Source: Tribonema minus (Eukaryota; Sar; Xanthophyceae; Tribonematales; Tribonemataceae). From it: 64,000 bases of DNA. The DNA lies in contig JAFCMP010000511.1 of assembly GCA_017506865.1 (NCBI GenBank), positions 620,001-684,000 on the forward strand, given 5' to 3'. The notes beneath the pieces are model-generated. The model ran no database searches. It was not told the origin of the DNA and was given only the letters and a program-made list of their open reading frames with translations. The translations under genes and the position numbers were made by a program. This document shows positions 1 through 12,300 of the stretch, in pieces (within the stretch, counting starts at the first letter, position 1; the number at the start of each line of letters is the position of its first letter).

Positions 1-929
1 GCCGTGTGGCCGCACGGCAGCGTCACGGGCCTGTACAGAAGCTCGAGGCAGATGGGGCAGTCCAGGACAGGGTCCTCCGCTGGCGCCGCCGGCGCTTGCG
101 CAGCGGCTGCCGGCACGCCAGTCTGCGCTGAAGGCGTCGCTGGAGTGGGGAGGGCGGGAGCAGGTGCCGCGGCGATTTCAGTACCGGGTGCAGCTGCCCT
201 GGATCTCGCCCCCGCTCTGGCCGAGGCCGCAACCGCGTGCGCTCTGGCAGCCACCTTGACCGCCTCTGCTGCCTCTTCCTTGGCCGCCACCGCCTCTGCT
301 TTAGCCGCCGCAGCCTCTGCTTTGGCCATTGCGATCTGTGCCTGAGCCGCTCCCTCAGCCTGCACTTTGTGCTGGCACTCCTGGCAGCGTTCAGTGCGCT
401 TCTTGCGATGCAAACTGCCCCCACCCATGGCACCGCCCGATGAGCGACCCCCGGCCGTAGATGAGTCGAGTGCTGGTGGAGTCTCTGGGCTACCAAGCTC
501 CCTGCAGACCACGTCCGCCGCTTGAACAATTGCGGCGTCCAGCGGAGCAGGCTCATGGCCCTCAGGCTGTCTGATGCCCACGCTGACTGCCAGATCGACA
601 GCCTGCGCAGGCCCATCGCTCGTCAGCTCCTGGCGCAGCCATTTCCCGTGGCAACGAAGCCACCGTTCATGACAATGCCGGAGGACCTCTAACACTTCGG
701 GGTCCGCTAGCAGGTCCACCCGGTCCAGCAGCCCGGGATCCCGCAGCCCCAGCTCCGAAAGGAGCAGCTCCACGCGCCTCCGCTCCCGCAGCGCCGCCCA
801 GTAGGGGCTGACGCGTGCCCTCGGCTTGGGCACTTGGCGTTCAAGCTGCAGCTCCGCGCGTGCCTCCGCCAGCAGAGACCGCCGTCGCTGCTTCACGGAC
901 TCCTCCGTCACATCCACCAGCGACGCCAT
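1..929 (-). CDS. RING-finger protein (probable E3 ubiquitin ligase), 3' part missing at window edge
   Basis: Read on the minus strand from ATG at 929, about 309 codons are open to the window edge. The first 100 residues are charged and helical. A Ser/Gly/Pro-rich stretch follows, then a short C-x2-C motif (ERCQECQHK) and an Ala/Lys/Glu-rich heptad-like segment that looks like a coiled coil. A Pro/Ala linker leads to LDCPICLELLYRPVTLPCGH, the first half of a C3HC4 RING domain (C-x2-C, then C-x-H), where the window ends. RING domains of this type recruit E2 enzymes, so an E3 ligase role is the family expectation. The frame stays open upstream of this ATG, so the true start could be earlier or in another exon. 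The longer minus-strand ORF at 23-616 is a different frame without any RING motif. Confidence 0.72.
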   Translation of the reverse strand, partial: MASLVDVTEESVKQRRRSLLAEARAELQLERQVPKPRARVSPYWAALRERRRVELLLSELGLRDPGLLDRVDLLADPEVLEVLRHCHERWLRCHGKWLRQELTSDGPAQAVDLAVSVGIRQPEGHEPAPLDAAIVQAADVVCRELGSPETPPALDSSTAGGRSSGGAMGGGSLHRKKRTERCQECQHKVQAEGAAQAQIAMAKAEAAAAKAEAVAAKEEAAEAVKVAARAHAVAASARAGARSRAAAPGTEIAAAPAPALPTPATPSAQTGVPAAAAQAPAAPAEDPVLDCPICLELLYRPVTLPCGHT

Positions 930-1214
930 CTGGCATTGGCTCACCGCCGCCCTCAACCTTTGCTTAAAGCTAAAAGTGTCGCCTTCCAACCGGGCACGAG
1001 TTAACTCGGAGTCGTAGGGAGTCGTAGCTGAACACCAAACGCGCAACAGACACGGACACGACCTGTGCGGCTTTACCAGACGTCCTTTACGCTCAGTGCT
1101 ACTCTCGGAGTTCTTTTCATTAGCTGCCGGCCCTGCCTTCTGCGGTACCCTCTTTCATTGATCCGCAAGGCGCACGACTCCCACCTTGAAGACTGCAGCA
1201 ACAACAAGGACGAC
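930..1214. promoter_or_regulatory. Divergent intergenic region between RING and COX23-like genes
   Basis: About 285 bp separates two head-to-head start codons, so both promoters must lie here unless the 5' ends extend further. I see no clear TATA box. The assignment is positional only. Confidence 0.35.
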
Positions 1215-2525
1215 ATGACCCTCGCAGCTCTGGACAGCAGCAGCCGGCCTTCAGCAGCCACCATCTATGTGGTATGGCGCACGGAGACCAGCTCGGCCCC
1301 CAGGGTCTGCAAGAACGACGGCGCGCTGTGCACAGATCTCGCCAAGAGCAGCTATCGGTGCCTTGAAGGTGGGTGCCTACTTCGCTACACAGGCCTTTCT
1401 AGTGCCGGCAGTCAGTTCTACCATGAAACTGTACGCTTTTACATGATGCGCTCGCGGGCTGGGGCTGCCGCGGTGTCGCTGTGCTTCTCTAGTGTGCATG
1501 CAACCTCTCCCGCTTGAGGCACCAAAGAGCACGCGCATCGGGGCACAACCAGCAGCGGCGAAGCATCCTATAGCAGAGTTCCTGCCATCATTGCCGCCTG
1601 GCCTCTCTGCAGTCATTAGCGCACGTCCTAGTGGTAGAGCTTTGGTGCTGAGTTGGATAGTCAGGCCTCTTGAGGTCTGAAAGTGTTAGCTGATGGTGCG
1701 GCTGCATACGCGGTCTCGGACCCTCCGCACATGCGCCAGCTCCTCTGTCGCCTCTTGGATGTGCCTCCCCCTACGACCTGCAAGTGACAGTGCTGCGCGC
1801 GTGGCTGAACCCGTCTTGGCGACTGTTCTGACTTGCCCGCCTCTCGCGATCTGTTGCTCCTTCAGCTCTCCGATGCACACAGCGCATGCAGCAGTATGTT
1901 CATAACTTCCATGGCTCTCAACCTGTCGTTGTATGACGGCACTAACCGTTCCATATAGGCCTCATTCCCGGTGCCTGGCTCTGTGCCTGAATGATGCTTG
2001 CTTTGGGGAAGACCCGCATTTTCTCACCCGCAGTTTTCACATGTTCCTCTTCCAGCACGATTTGGTTGTCAACATGACACATATCTATCGCTGACCGCAG
2101 GCATGCTTGTTTGTCCATTCGGTGCCATACAAGCTTTCATGCGGCAAGCTCAGCAACAACATCAGAGCAACCAGAGCTCTTTCATGAAAACAATTCTCTC
2201 TTACCAGCACCTCAGTAACTTGCTCATGTGGTTCCGCCTCCACGCTGATGAGCTCACACATGGTTGCCAATTGAGCTTGTCTGACGGCAGCACTAGCGCG
2301 GTGACATCTTTATGTTCTCGTACTTGCACTTGCTCCTCTTGCCCACGAACATGTAAGAAAGCATTCTTGCAGCACGCCTCGAGCTCTGTCCTCACCATCG
2401 CGCACCTCGCCCCCTTTTTCCGCGTCTCCCCGCCGCCAGAGTCCCACGGCGACAAGACCGCGTGCTCCGACTTTCTCAAGAAGTACCAGTCGTGCCGCAA
2501 GGCGCAGCACTCAAAAAAGCGCTAG
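1215..2525 (+). CDS. COX23: COX23/CHCHD7-like twin CX9C mitochondrial protein
   Basis: Two exons, 1215-1368 and 2440-2525, join across GT(1369)/AG(2439) at phase 1 to give 79 residues. Four cysteines at 39, 49, 60 and 70 form two CX9C motifs (CTDLAKSSYRC and CSDFLKKYQSC) spaced exactly as in the CHCH fold. The link CLEESHGDKTAC aligns without gaps to the corresponding part of human CHCHD7, as I recall it. Proteins of this family are oxidised by the Mia40 relay in the mitochondrial intermembrane space and support cytochrome c oxidase assembly. The start is the last in-frame ATG before the first CX9C; an earlier in-frame ATG at about 1065 is possible. The acceptor follows a C/T-rich run. The protein ends in a basic tail (KAQHSKKR). 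Confidence 0.8.
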
Positions 2526-4587
2526 ACCCCACGCGCACTCTGCACATGCATGTGCGCCGCGCAGCCGCCACAGCAACCCCCGCGCGTGTGGCGCTTTAGC
2601 GATTCGCGTAGCGCAGTGCTGGCTGAGCTGCCCTCAACCCGCACTCCCCGTGGGGGGGTGTCGCCGCCCCCCCGCTTTCCAGCGTTAATTTGTGTTTCGC
2701 CCCCACCCCCCCCGTACCAGTAGTACAGCAGAGAGACGTGCGATAAAGAACCGGCGGCGTGCGTGCGTGCGCGTGACAGTAATAAAAAAGGACGGAGGAG
2801 GAGCTCATGGAGACCAGTAACACTGTATTTACGAGGGAGCAGTGCGACGTGCCACCACTACGGGGGCACCCATTTCTCACTTAGCCTTTTCAGGGGCAGG
2901 GGGGCAAAAAGCAGGGGGGATAAGTCCGGATGTGAACGGAGGCCGAGTGTGACTGTCTATAGGGTATCGTAGTGAGTGCGTTCAAGGAGGGCGTGGCCTC
3001 CATATATGTAGGTGCGAGAGAGAGGCAGCGCGTGCGGCGTGCGCACGCGTGTGTGCGTGAGGAAATGGAGCTGTCAATACGAGCAACGGCCAGCGCGCTG
3101 CGCGAGAGAGCGACTGGGTCTTTCATGTGCTGCACGAGTGAGAGTCGGAGTCAGAGTCAGCACCGGATGAAGAGCCGGCCGTCGGAAAGTGACAGGAGGC
3201 AGAGCTTAGCGCATGCTTGTAAGGACGCACAAGAGAGAAAAGTTGAGGGAGTGGTGTCGTGGCTGTTTGCGGTGCATTTGTGGCGCGCCCTGTATCCCAG
3301 TGGAACATGCATCCCAGTGGAACATGCTAATATATGGGTGCGCTGCCAAGGGATAAGAAATGCTGGTGTGTCTGTGCGTCTTGACTGCCGTGTGTTGCTT
3401 GTGCGTTTTGCGGCGACTGTTTCCAGCATGCAGTGTGTTGTGTGATGCTGTAGCTACACAGTGTTGTTTGCTTGCTGTAATGAAGGCTGCTTGCAGCATG
3501 GTACATGAAGTTGGACGCAACCACTTACTGTGCCAATTGTTGAAAGATCTCATTGCGCATGTATGTGGGGTGTTTCCTGCACGTGGGCAACACGCCTTGC
3601 GAGTGTGGCCTTTGTTGCTGTTGTGGAAGCCACAACTCGTGTTTGGGATAGGTACATTACCAGGTATACTTCGAAGTATGCACGTTGCAGGACATTCCAT
3701 GTCACGCATTCGGTCAATGTGCACTGCATGGGTCTCTGCTGAGCTGTGGTGAGGCATGTGTTCACTGTCACCATCTGATGCATTGCATGGCGGCACAAAA
3801 TGTGGTGTCGTGCCACTATGACACGCAACTTGCCTCCCTAGATTACTGTAGTATGTGATTATTGTTCCGAAGCCACTTGTGCAACGCTGCAGCATCATCG
3901 CGCACAACGAGCCCCATGATTTTCAAAAGTCATGGTGTCACCACTGTCTCGCCTGTCAGACTGCATGCCTCAGATGCCACAAGCACACCTATCTGCGTGT
4001 GTGCTGTTGCGGCGCACGCAGTGCGTACCAGGTTGCTGCATAGGATGTAAAGCTTGGGAACACCACTCGATATCCAGCCTACCTTTGGGCCTGTACGAAT
4101 ACAAGTCCATGAGGTACACGAACATATTCTATTCTTGGACCACGCATGCATTCTGCCCATTGAAACACAATGGCATCACCCAGATACATGGCGCTGAGGT
4201 TGCCATGCTGCTGCTGCTCATGACTACTGAATGACGTCGGATTGTATACATGACGTTCGTAGGGGTAATGGAGGCACAGGTAGCAAGCCTCTGCAAGTGC
4301 AACGGGCAGATGAAAACGAGACGCGCTGATACTATCAGTGCTGCAGCTTGTATTGAAACAACGTGGTTACGACCGCGAGCCTGCCTCACTCGCGGCAGCT
4401 TCGCAGCAGACGCACGCGCCCACACACCAACTGCGCTACATGAGCGGCCCCCGCCGCTACCGGCGCAGCCCTCAATGAGTGCGCCAAAAACACACCTCGC
4501 ACCGTGCCTGCCGCGCTCCCCGCGCAGCTCATCCACAGCACAACTTCAACTTTGAACTTCAAATGACTCACGGACCAGACTCCGACT
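2526..4587. other. Intergenic region without a recognisable gene
   Basis: Convergent 3' ends of COX23 and ORC5 flank this 2-kb stretch. I see no coding segment with recognisable motifs. A 233-codon minus-strand ORF at 3206-3907 is His/Thr/Cys-rich and lacks family features. An AATAAA-like stretch lies near 2781. Confidence 0.5.
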
Positions 4588-6314
4588 CTACAAGCGCGGC
4601 GCGGGCGCGTTCTGCAGGTACAGGTCCAGGTCCAGCGCGGCGGCGCGCGCGGCGCGGCGCGCGAGGTCGAGCCCCGCGTGGCAGCGGTAGCGCAGCGCGC
4701 TGAGGTCGGCGCCGTCGCCGCACGCCGACAGCAGGCGCAGCGCGACGAGACTCGCCACGTGGCCGTACAGCACTATGGTGCCCGTGCGCTCGCTGTCCGC
4801 GGCGGCGAGACCCTGCGCGCCGCGCAGCGACGCGTAGATGGCCGTGAGGCGCTCCAGGGGGAAGCTGCCGGCGGCGTCGGCGGCGACGGACGGCTTGCTG
4901 CCGCCGGCGCTGCGGCGCGAGGGAGGGGTGAATGGGGAAGGGAGGGGGGAGAGGGGGACGGTAATAGTGAGCCGGGTTGCGTTGAATTTGTTGTTGGCAT
5001 AGGCGTTGCCGTTGTGGGGGTGCACACATGGCAAGTGCCAAGCATGCAGCGCTGCAAGGACGCATGGGCTGTTTGAGCCTGCTGAAGAGGCACAGGTGGC
5101 TACAAGGAGGCTGTTTGTCATGGGCTATGAAGCGATAATGCCCCATAGCCACCTCCTCACTACTGATACGAGGGCACCACCGTTACGCGCCGTGATGAGT
5201 GGCCGGCCGCATGACTTCATCGACATCCTGAGCACTGACATCGTGAGCACTGAGACACTCTGTCCCTGACCACGCGGTGCGACACCGTTGTCAAACGCAC
5301 AGCCGACACTACCCGCAACTTTCGCCATGTTCGCAAGCGAGGCTGACGCGCTGCACTGCACGTCAAGCACGCGCGCGGCAGAGATGTGAAGGCCAGACTG
5401 CAACTAGCGTGGCGGAGCAATGTGTCATGTCGCGACGAGACATTGGCTCGTCGTATGGCGAGCGCAACACGTACAGTGCTGGTCATCTGGGCTCTGTCAC
5501 GCAAGCGTCGCGTCATGTTGTGACAGATCATGGACACTTCTTACAGCTGGCCGGAATCAACAGAAGTACATGCACCGAGCGCAAATGGGCAAGCGCTCAC
5601 GGTGGACATGACGATCTCTGCCATCACTTCATGAGGTCATTCTTGCCATCAATTGCCATGATTTCCCATGATTTCCCATGAATGGCCTGGAGGACCTCAC
5701 GAAGCGATGGTAGCAAGATGAGCGCTGATGGTAGCCACGACTGAGGCGCCGCTTTCACAGACTTATGGTTTAGGGCTACGCTTAGACTGTGCTGCACATG
5801 GTTCTTGTACACAGACATCAGGACACAAGACGATACCACATGCACACGGGGTTTTTTCCGCGCCCTGAGCGAGAATCAATAAACAGTGCTTCTTGAAGTA
5901 CATGGCACTGCAAGCGCATGCAGCAGGTGCACTACCTCGCCGCAGGACTATGCACACGCCCACGGGGCTTTCTTGCGCCCTCGCAGAGAACCAACGTAAA
6001 GTTTGTTCGCATGCAGCAGGTGTGTACCTCGCAGAGCCGCCGCCGCCGCCGCCGCCGCCGCCGCTGCCCACGCCCTCCGCAGGGGTGTCACCTCGCCGCA
6101 CCCCCCTATGGATGTTTGTACATGTGCATGTGGCTGTCGTGCGCCCCGCGAGAAAGTCAATGAACAGCACGTGCGCATGCAACAAGCGCGTCACCTTGCT
6201 GCGCCGCCCACACAGGAGTATGTACTTCAAAAAAATGCGCACAGGGCTTTCGTCGCGCCCTGAGCGACCAGCAATGAACAGTACACGCGCATGCAACAGG
6301 CGGGTCACCTTGCT

Positions 6315-6355
<41 letters not shown>

Positions 6356-9300
6356 CTCCGCGGACTTGCGGCGCTTGCTGCCCCTGCGGCCCAGGTTGCT
6401 CTTGGGCGTGTAGAGCGTGATGTCGCTGCTGGCAGGTATGTGCGCCGCCAGAAACGCTGCGGAGCGGTGCCACAGCGTGATGGCGGTGAGCAGTGCGGCT
6501 GTGGATGGGATGAGCCCCGCAGCGTGGGTATCAGAGTGCCTTCTGTGCGTGGCCGCTGCGTCCACTGTGCTAATAATAATGGTAAAATCAACTATACAAT
6601 GATAACAGGTATATGTGCCGCCAGAAACGCTGCGGAGCAGTGCCACGACGTCATGGTGGTGATGATCAGCGCGGCTATGAATGGAATGGGTTCTGCAGCG
6701 TGGGTCCCGAAGTGCCTTCTGTGGGACACAGTGTGCATGGCCACTGTGTCCACTGCGCTGATGTTGATTGTAAAATTAACGGTACAATGATCGAACGGGT
6801 ATGTGCGCCGCCAGAAACGCTGCGGAGCGGTGCCACAGCGTTATGGTGATGATCAGCGCGACTGGCAAAATGAAATGAGCTCTCCGTGAGTTCCCAAGTG
6901 CCTGCTGAGCGTGGCCGCTGCGTCCACTGCGCTAATAGTAGTAGTAAAATTAACGGTACAATGATCTAACGGGTGTGTGCGCAGCCAGGAGCGCTGCGGA
7001 GCGATGCCACGACGTGATGGTAAAGATCAGCGCGGCTGGTGAATGGGATGAGCCTCGCAGCGTGGGTCCCAAAGTGCCTCCTGTGCATGGCCGCTGTGTT
7101 CTCTGCACTAATAGCAATAATAAAACTATTTTACTAACAGTAATAATCCTAATGTGAGCATATGCGTTCCGCGCTTCGGCGAGGTGTAGAGTTGTTGAGG
7201 CTTCGCGCGTGAGTCATCGTAGCATTGCAGGCACGTGATGGTGAATTCAAAGTTAGGGTTAGCCGTTGAGCACTGCTGCACCCGCTGTTGGCCAACATCC
7301 GGACAGTGCCGTACACGAACTCGAAGCGCCACAGATACACATGTGTGTAAAGGTAAAGCAGGTCTCCATGGTGCTGTGTGAATGCCACGCTCGATGCACC
7401 CTGCAATAACGCACGCGCTTTGACGTATCATACCAGTGTGCAGCAAGTACGATTCTTCACGAAGCTGACGCGCTGACAGGACAAAAGCTTTTGAGCACTG
7501 GAGTACAGTCTTCTGTTATCTCGGCCCCTGTTGGGTTGTTTTATGCACATGTCATGTGCTGGCAGCACCTGTAACCGCTGTTCTTGCACAACCAGCGGCA
7601 TCTGCAGCTCATTACTTTGTGCGAGGTAGCAGTGAGGATAAGCTTGTGTTTATTGCAGATCAGCAAATCGCAAAGGCCACGACTCTGTCGACTCCAGCCT
7701 GTGGACAAGCCAGTGGGCAAGTCGCCTGCCTGACATGCAAGTCATACAAACTCGCACTGTTGACCTGCATAGCGCAACGCGCACGACGTCAGCCGCTTGC
7801 ACAGCCTCTCCGAAATATGTAGCCTTGTACCCTAAATGATGTCAACCTCGAAGCTGAGGAAGTGCATATGGCCAGACCCAACAACATGCATGTTGCACAC
7901 TTGAAGAACAGAAGGTGCGAGCACTGTCGCGAGGCACGTCAACTTCAAGTCACCCCCCACCTGCCACCAGCAGCACGCTGGCCGTCTCGGAGAGCCCCGT
8001 GGAACTGTGCACGGGGGCATACACATAGGGGGCGGGGGGGGCGGCGGCGGCGGCGACAGTGGCGTGCGGCGTAGTGGCGCCTTCGGTGTGCGCACCGGGG
8101 GGCCACAGCTGGCCGAACTGGTGCGCCAGGCCATTCCTGCCATATTCCACCTACACACGAGGGGGGGCGGAAAGCGGGGTGCGTGAGGGCGGCAAGGGGT
8201 GTGTGACCTATGTTGGTGACAAGCAGTCGGTGGCGTTTCACGCGCAAGGCATGAGTTCACGGGTGTACCAGGGGGCCACAGCTGGCCGAACTGGTGCGCC
8301 AGGCCATTCCTGCCATACTCCACCTAAACAAGCGCGGGGGGGGGGAGCGGGGTGTGATCTGTGTTGGTGACAAGCGCTAGGGGGCGTTTCACGCGCAAAG
8401 CATGAGCTCAAGGGTGTACCGGGGGGCCACAGCTGGCCGAACTGGTGCGCCAGACCATTCCTGCCGTATTCCACCTGCACAAGCAGGGTGCGTGTGTGTG
8501 GGGAATGGGGTAAGATGAATTTTGGTGACAAGCGCTAGTGGGGTTTTCACGCGCAGAGCACGAGTGCCAGGGTGCATCAAGCAGACACTTGTGGCCGTAA
8601 GGGTGCACCAAACCGCTGGTGCCGTAGTTCACCTGGACCAACGGAGGACACGCATAAGCCCAAGCAGCAGTGCTCAGCAGCAGCAGCAGCAGCAGCAGCA
8701 GCGCTCACCCTATAGAAGTGCTGCATGGAGCTCGTGAGCAGCTTCCTCATGCCCTCATACAGTGCGGGGGCGACGTCACACGGACGCAGCAGCGCCGTGG
8801 CAGCGCTCGCCGGCTGCGATGCTGCAGCAGTGCTCGGCGCTGGCGGTGCGGTGGCAGCGCTCGCCGGTTGCGGTGCGATGGCAGTGCTCGGCAGTCGCAG
8901 TTTGATGGCGGTGCTCAACGGCAGCAGCACCACCGCAGCGCCGCTCAGCCGCTGCGGTGCGGCAGCAGTGCTCTGCGGTGCGGCGGCGGCGCTCGGCAGT
9001 TGCGATGCGGCAGCAGCGCCCGGCCATTGCGGCGCTGCGGCAGCGCTCTGCGGTTGCGGCGCGGCGGCTTTGCGCGCCAGCAGCCATGCGGCGGCCGTGC
9101 GCAGCGCTTCACGTGCGAGCTCATTGCTGCGTTTGAGTTTGGTGCGCGGGTCGTGCGGCGCGGGTTCAGTGGTGGACTCCTGAGGTGCAATGCCAGTGCG
9201 CGTCGGTTGCGGTACTACGGCAGTGCTCGACTCCTGCAGTGCTGCTGCAGCGCTTGCCGCCGCTGGTGCGGTCGCGGAGCTCAGCGGCGGCTGCGTTGCG

Positions 9301-12300
9301 GTGGCAGCGCTCGGCGGTTGCGGCGCAGTGGCAGTGCTCGGCGGCGCAGTCGCAGTGCTCTGCAGTTGCGGAGCGCTGCCATTTCGGTCAGCTGCGTCAG
9401 CGCTTGTCAGCGCTGCCGCCTGCGCGCGCTTGGCATAGTAGAGCTCCAGGTAGCGCGGCCACAGCTGCTGGGAGATCCTGCACACGGTGACAGCAGGCAG
9501 GGCCAGAGATTCAGTGAGATTCATGGACATATTGCAAACCTACCCCTAGCTCATTTCAACTATTTACGGGTGGCAAAAGGTGGTACAGGACTAAAAACGA
9601 ATGGCATGGTCAGTGGACATAGGCAACCCTCAATTCAATACTAACACAGACCCAGACCTTTTAAATACCCCCACGCAGTCGGCGAACCGTGACCACGAGC
9701 AGGGTAAGCAAATGGCACAAGCGCTGCCTGAAACAGCTGCTGCGTGCTGCGTGTGGTGCAGCGAGTACAGAGAGTAAGGGTTAGGGTAAGGGATGGGGCA
9801 AGGTACAGCGCTAGGGTTAGGGTTACTGCCGCGAGTTGCGTGTGTTACTGGGAGGACCTACATCACAGGCCGCAGCTGCGTATTTGACATGTGGCACAAA
9901 GAGGTCTCTGTCCCTAACCCTAAGTAGCCTTGCGCAGCTGGTGTCTTTAGGGTTAGGGTTAGGCTTAGGGTTATGGTTAGGGTTACCCTAACCCGTGAGT
10001 CCCCTCTGTACATGCCGTACTGGTGCACCGCAGAACGTCGCATTATATTGCGCACTGGCAATGCTGCTCACAGACATGCCTTCAAAGCGTGGTGCCATGG
10101 GATAGTCTGGCTGCGCCTAACCCTAACCCTAAGATGCAAGGGCTCAACCGCATCAACACTTGCATCCCGTCCTGTCATGCAGAAGTTGCCAAGGCGCTCA
10201 CTGTAGTGGCACTAGTACAGCCGCCGTTCCTCTCAGAAGGCGTAGAGCACCTCAAAAGAATCAGGACCGTGAGCGGAGCATGGCTGTTCTTGCTGCGCAT
10301 GCAATCGTTGCAGTTTGCAGAATTCAAGAAGCACAGGCAGCAACTCCAGCTGCAGTAAGTGCGCGATCCGAGATGAGTGGGTGGACTCACCAATGCCCCA
10401 AGCAAAAACATGATGATATACTGAGTCCATCCGCTTCATACTTTCTGAGGTGTACAATTGCTGCCATCATCACCTGCCACCCAGCCCTACACCGTGCTCA
10501 GGCACGCCCCTCGCTCAGCCGGCTTCAGACAACCACTCTTTGAAGTTGAAGCATAAGTATAAGCGCTCTCCGCAGCGCACCACGCGCACCTGTCTAGATC
10601 CCTGAGATTGTTGGTCGCGCCGCGCGTGACGGCCACCATGGCAGTTACAAAGTAACTGTACAGCTCCTGGTGCAGCGGCGGCGGCGGCAGGGGACCACAG
10701 AGCGCGCCCTTCTGCCGGAAGCGCTGCACGAGTATCGCCTTGGCCTGCTCCGGGGTGTACGCGGGGAAGTGGATGTGCACGGGCGCGATCTGCGAGGGGC
10801 GGGCAGCGTTGAGCGATGCGCAGCAAGCATCAAATGTTGATGTTAATAATCACGATTCCCTCAAACTCCCCCCACTGTCAAGACAAAGGCACTTGCAACT
10901 GTACCACAAAAGGTTGGGCACTGTCTGGTCAGGCTTTCTCAAACAGATAGCCAATCGCCTCACATTCCATCCCTACCTCACAATATGACTGTGAAGTGTC
11001 TTGATAATGTTGAAGTTGGTAATCACCATGTATGTCTTCAAAAGGTGCTCATAAAAGGCATGGTGCACCACACAGTGGAGGAATGAATCAGCTTGCACCG
11101 CAAAGCGTCGAGAGTGGTAAGCATGAGGAGCGGTTGAAGTACGCACTATTAGTACGCAGTGATGCTCCACGTGGGCACCGTTCACACCCGTTCGAAAGCC
11201 TGCACCGTCTTTCGAGCACTGCCATTCCTCACATACCGCACCAGCCACCATGAATTATCCTCACAACAATTGATCGAGCGGCTGCCCGTGTTTGCTTGGT
11301 GTTCACGTCCCAATCACTCAGCAGTGCCGTTGACCGAATGCCAACTTTGCCTCACTACTTTCATCAGACCAACGATCTACTTGACGTATTATTACTTGAC
11401 GCACATGCTGCGCCAGGATCATGTGTGTGAGAGACGGTGGTGTTGCTGCCACGGTCAGCATTGCCTAGGACTGTCCATTCACTGAGCACTGCCACAAATT
11501 ACAACGCCAATATATACCAACCGAGTTTCCGTGACTGGGTGCGACAGAGGAACTTGGTGTATGTGACGCATTCATGCACTGCGCTATGACCGTGGGTGCA
11601 AGAGATGGTGGTGCCGTTGCCATGCCTACCTCCGCCCAATGACTGAGCAATGTGATTACACATGCCACCAGGTTTACTACAGAGGCTACCTAAAATTGCT
11701 TTGCAGTCACGCACTGCGCCGGCGACATGCGCGCCTGGCAATGATAATGCTGCCATGTTCACCGCCGTCCAGGGCAGCACCAGCCACTAAGCGGTGCCGC
11801 TTACATCGCAAAGTATTGCCATTCATCACATGGCCAACCAGCTCTCCACTTCGCACTACTCGCGTGCTGCGCCAGCGACATGTGCGCGCGGCGGTGCTGG
11901 CGCTGCCATGTTTGACGCTGCGCAGGACAGCACCAATTACTGAGCGATGCCATTCAGATGAATGTTCATCGCATACCAACCATCTCTCCATGTCGCACTA
12001 CTCCCGTACTGCGCCAGCGACATGTGTCCGCGGCGGAGCTGCCGCTGCCATGCCTACCGCCGCCCACTGACTGAGCAACGCGATCATACATACCACTAGG
12101 TTTACTACGGCGGCTGCCCGAAATCGCTTCGCACTCACGTACTGCGCCAGCGACATGTGTCCGCGGCGGAGCTGCCGCTGCGCCAGCCCCGCGCGCTCCG
12201 TCACCAGCACCGGCACCACGCAGTATCGCGGCGCGCCCCACCCGCCGCCGCCGCCGCTGCGGCCGCCGCCGCCGCCGCCGCCCCACGCCGCAGCGCTCCC

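Noticed and set aside
23-616. 197-codon minus-strand ORF, Arg-rich
   Set aside because: Out-of-frame shadow of the RING-finger gene; the neighbouring frame carries the RING motif and better codon use.
3206-3907. 233-codon minus-strand ORF, His/Thr/Cys-rich
   Set aside because: No domain, signal peptide or family pattern, and composition follows local CA/TG-rich repeats; kept as noise, though its length is somewhat unusual.
8670-9644. 324-codon plus-strand ORF, Ser/Ala/Arg-rich
   Set aside because: Antisense of the low-complexity part of ORC5 exon 5, whose sense frame fits the family and the splice phases.
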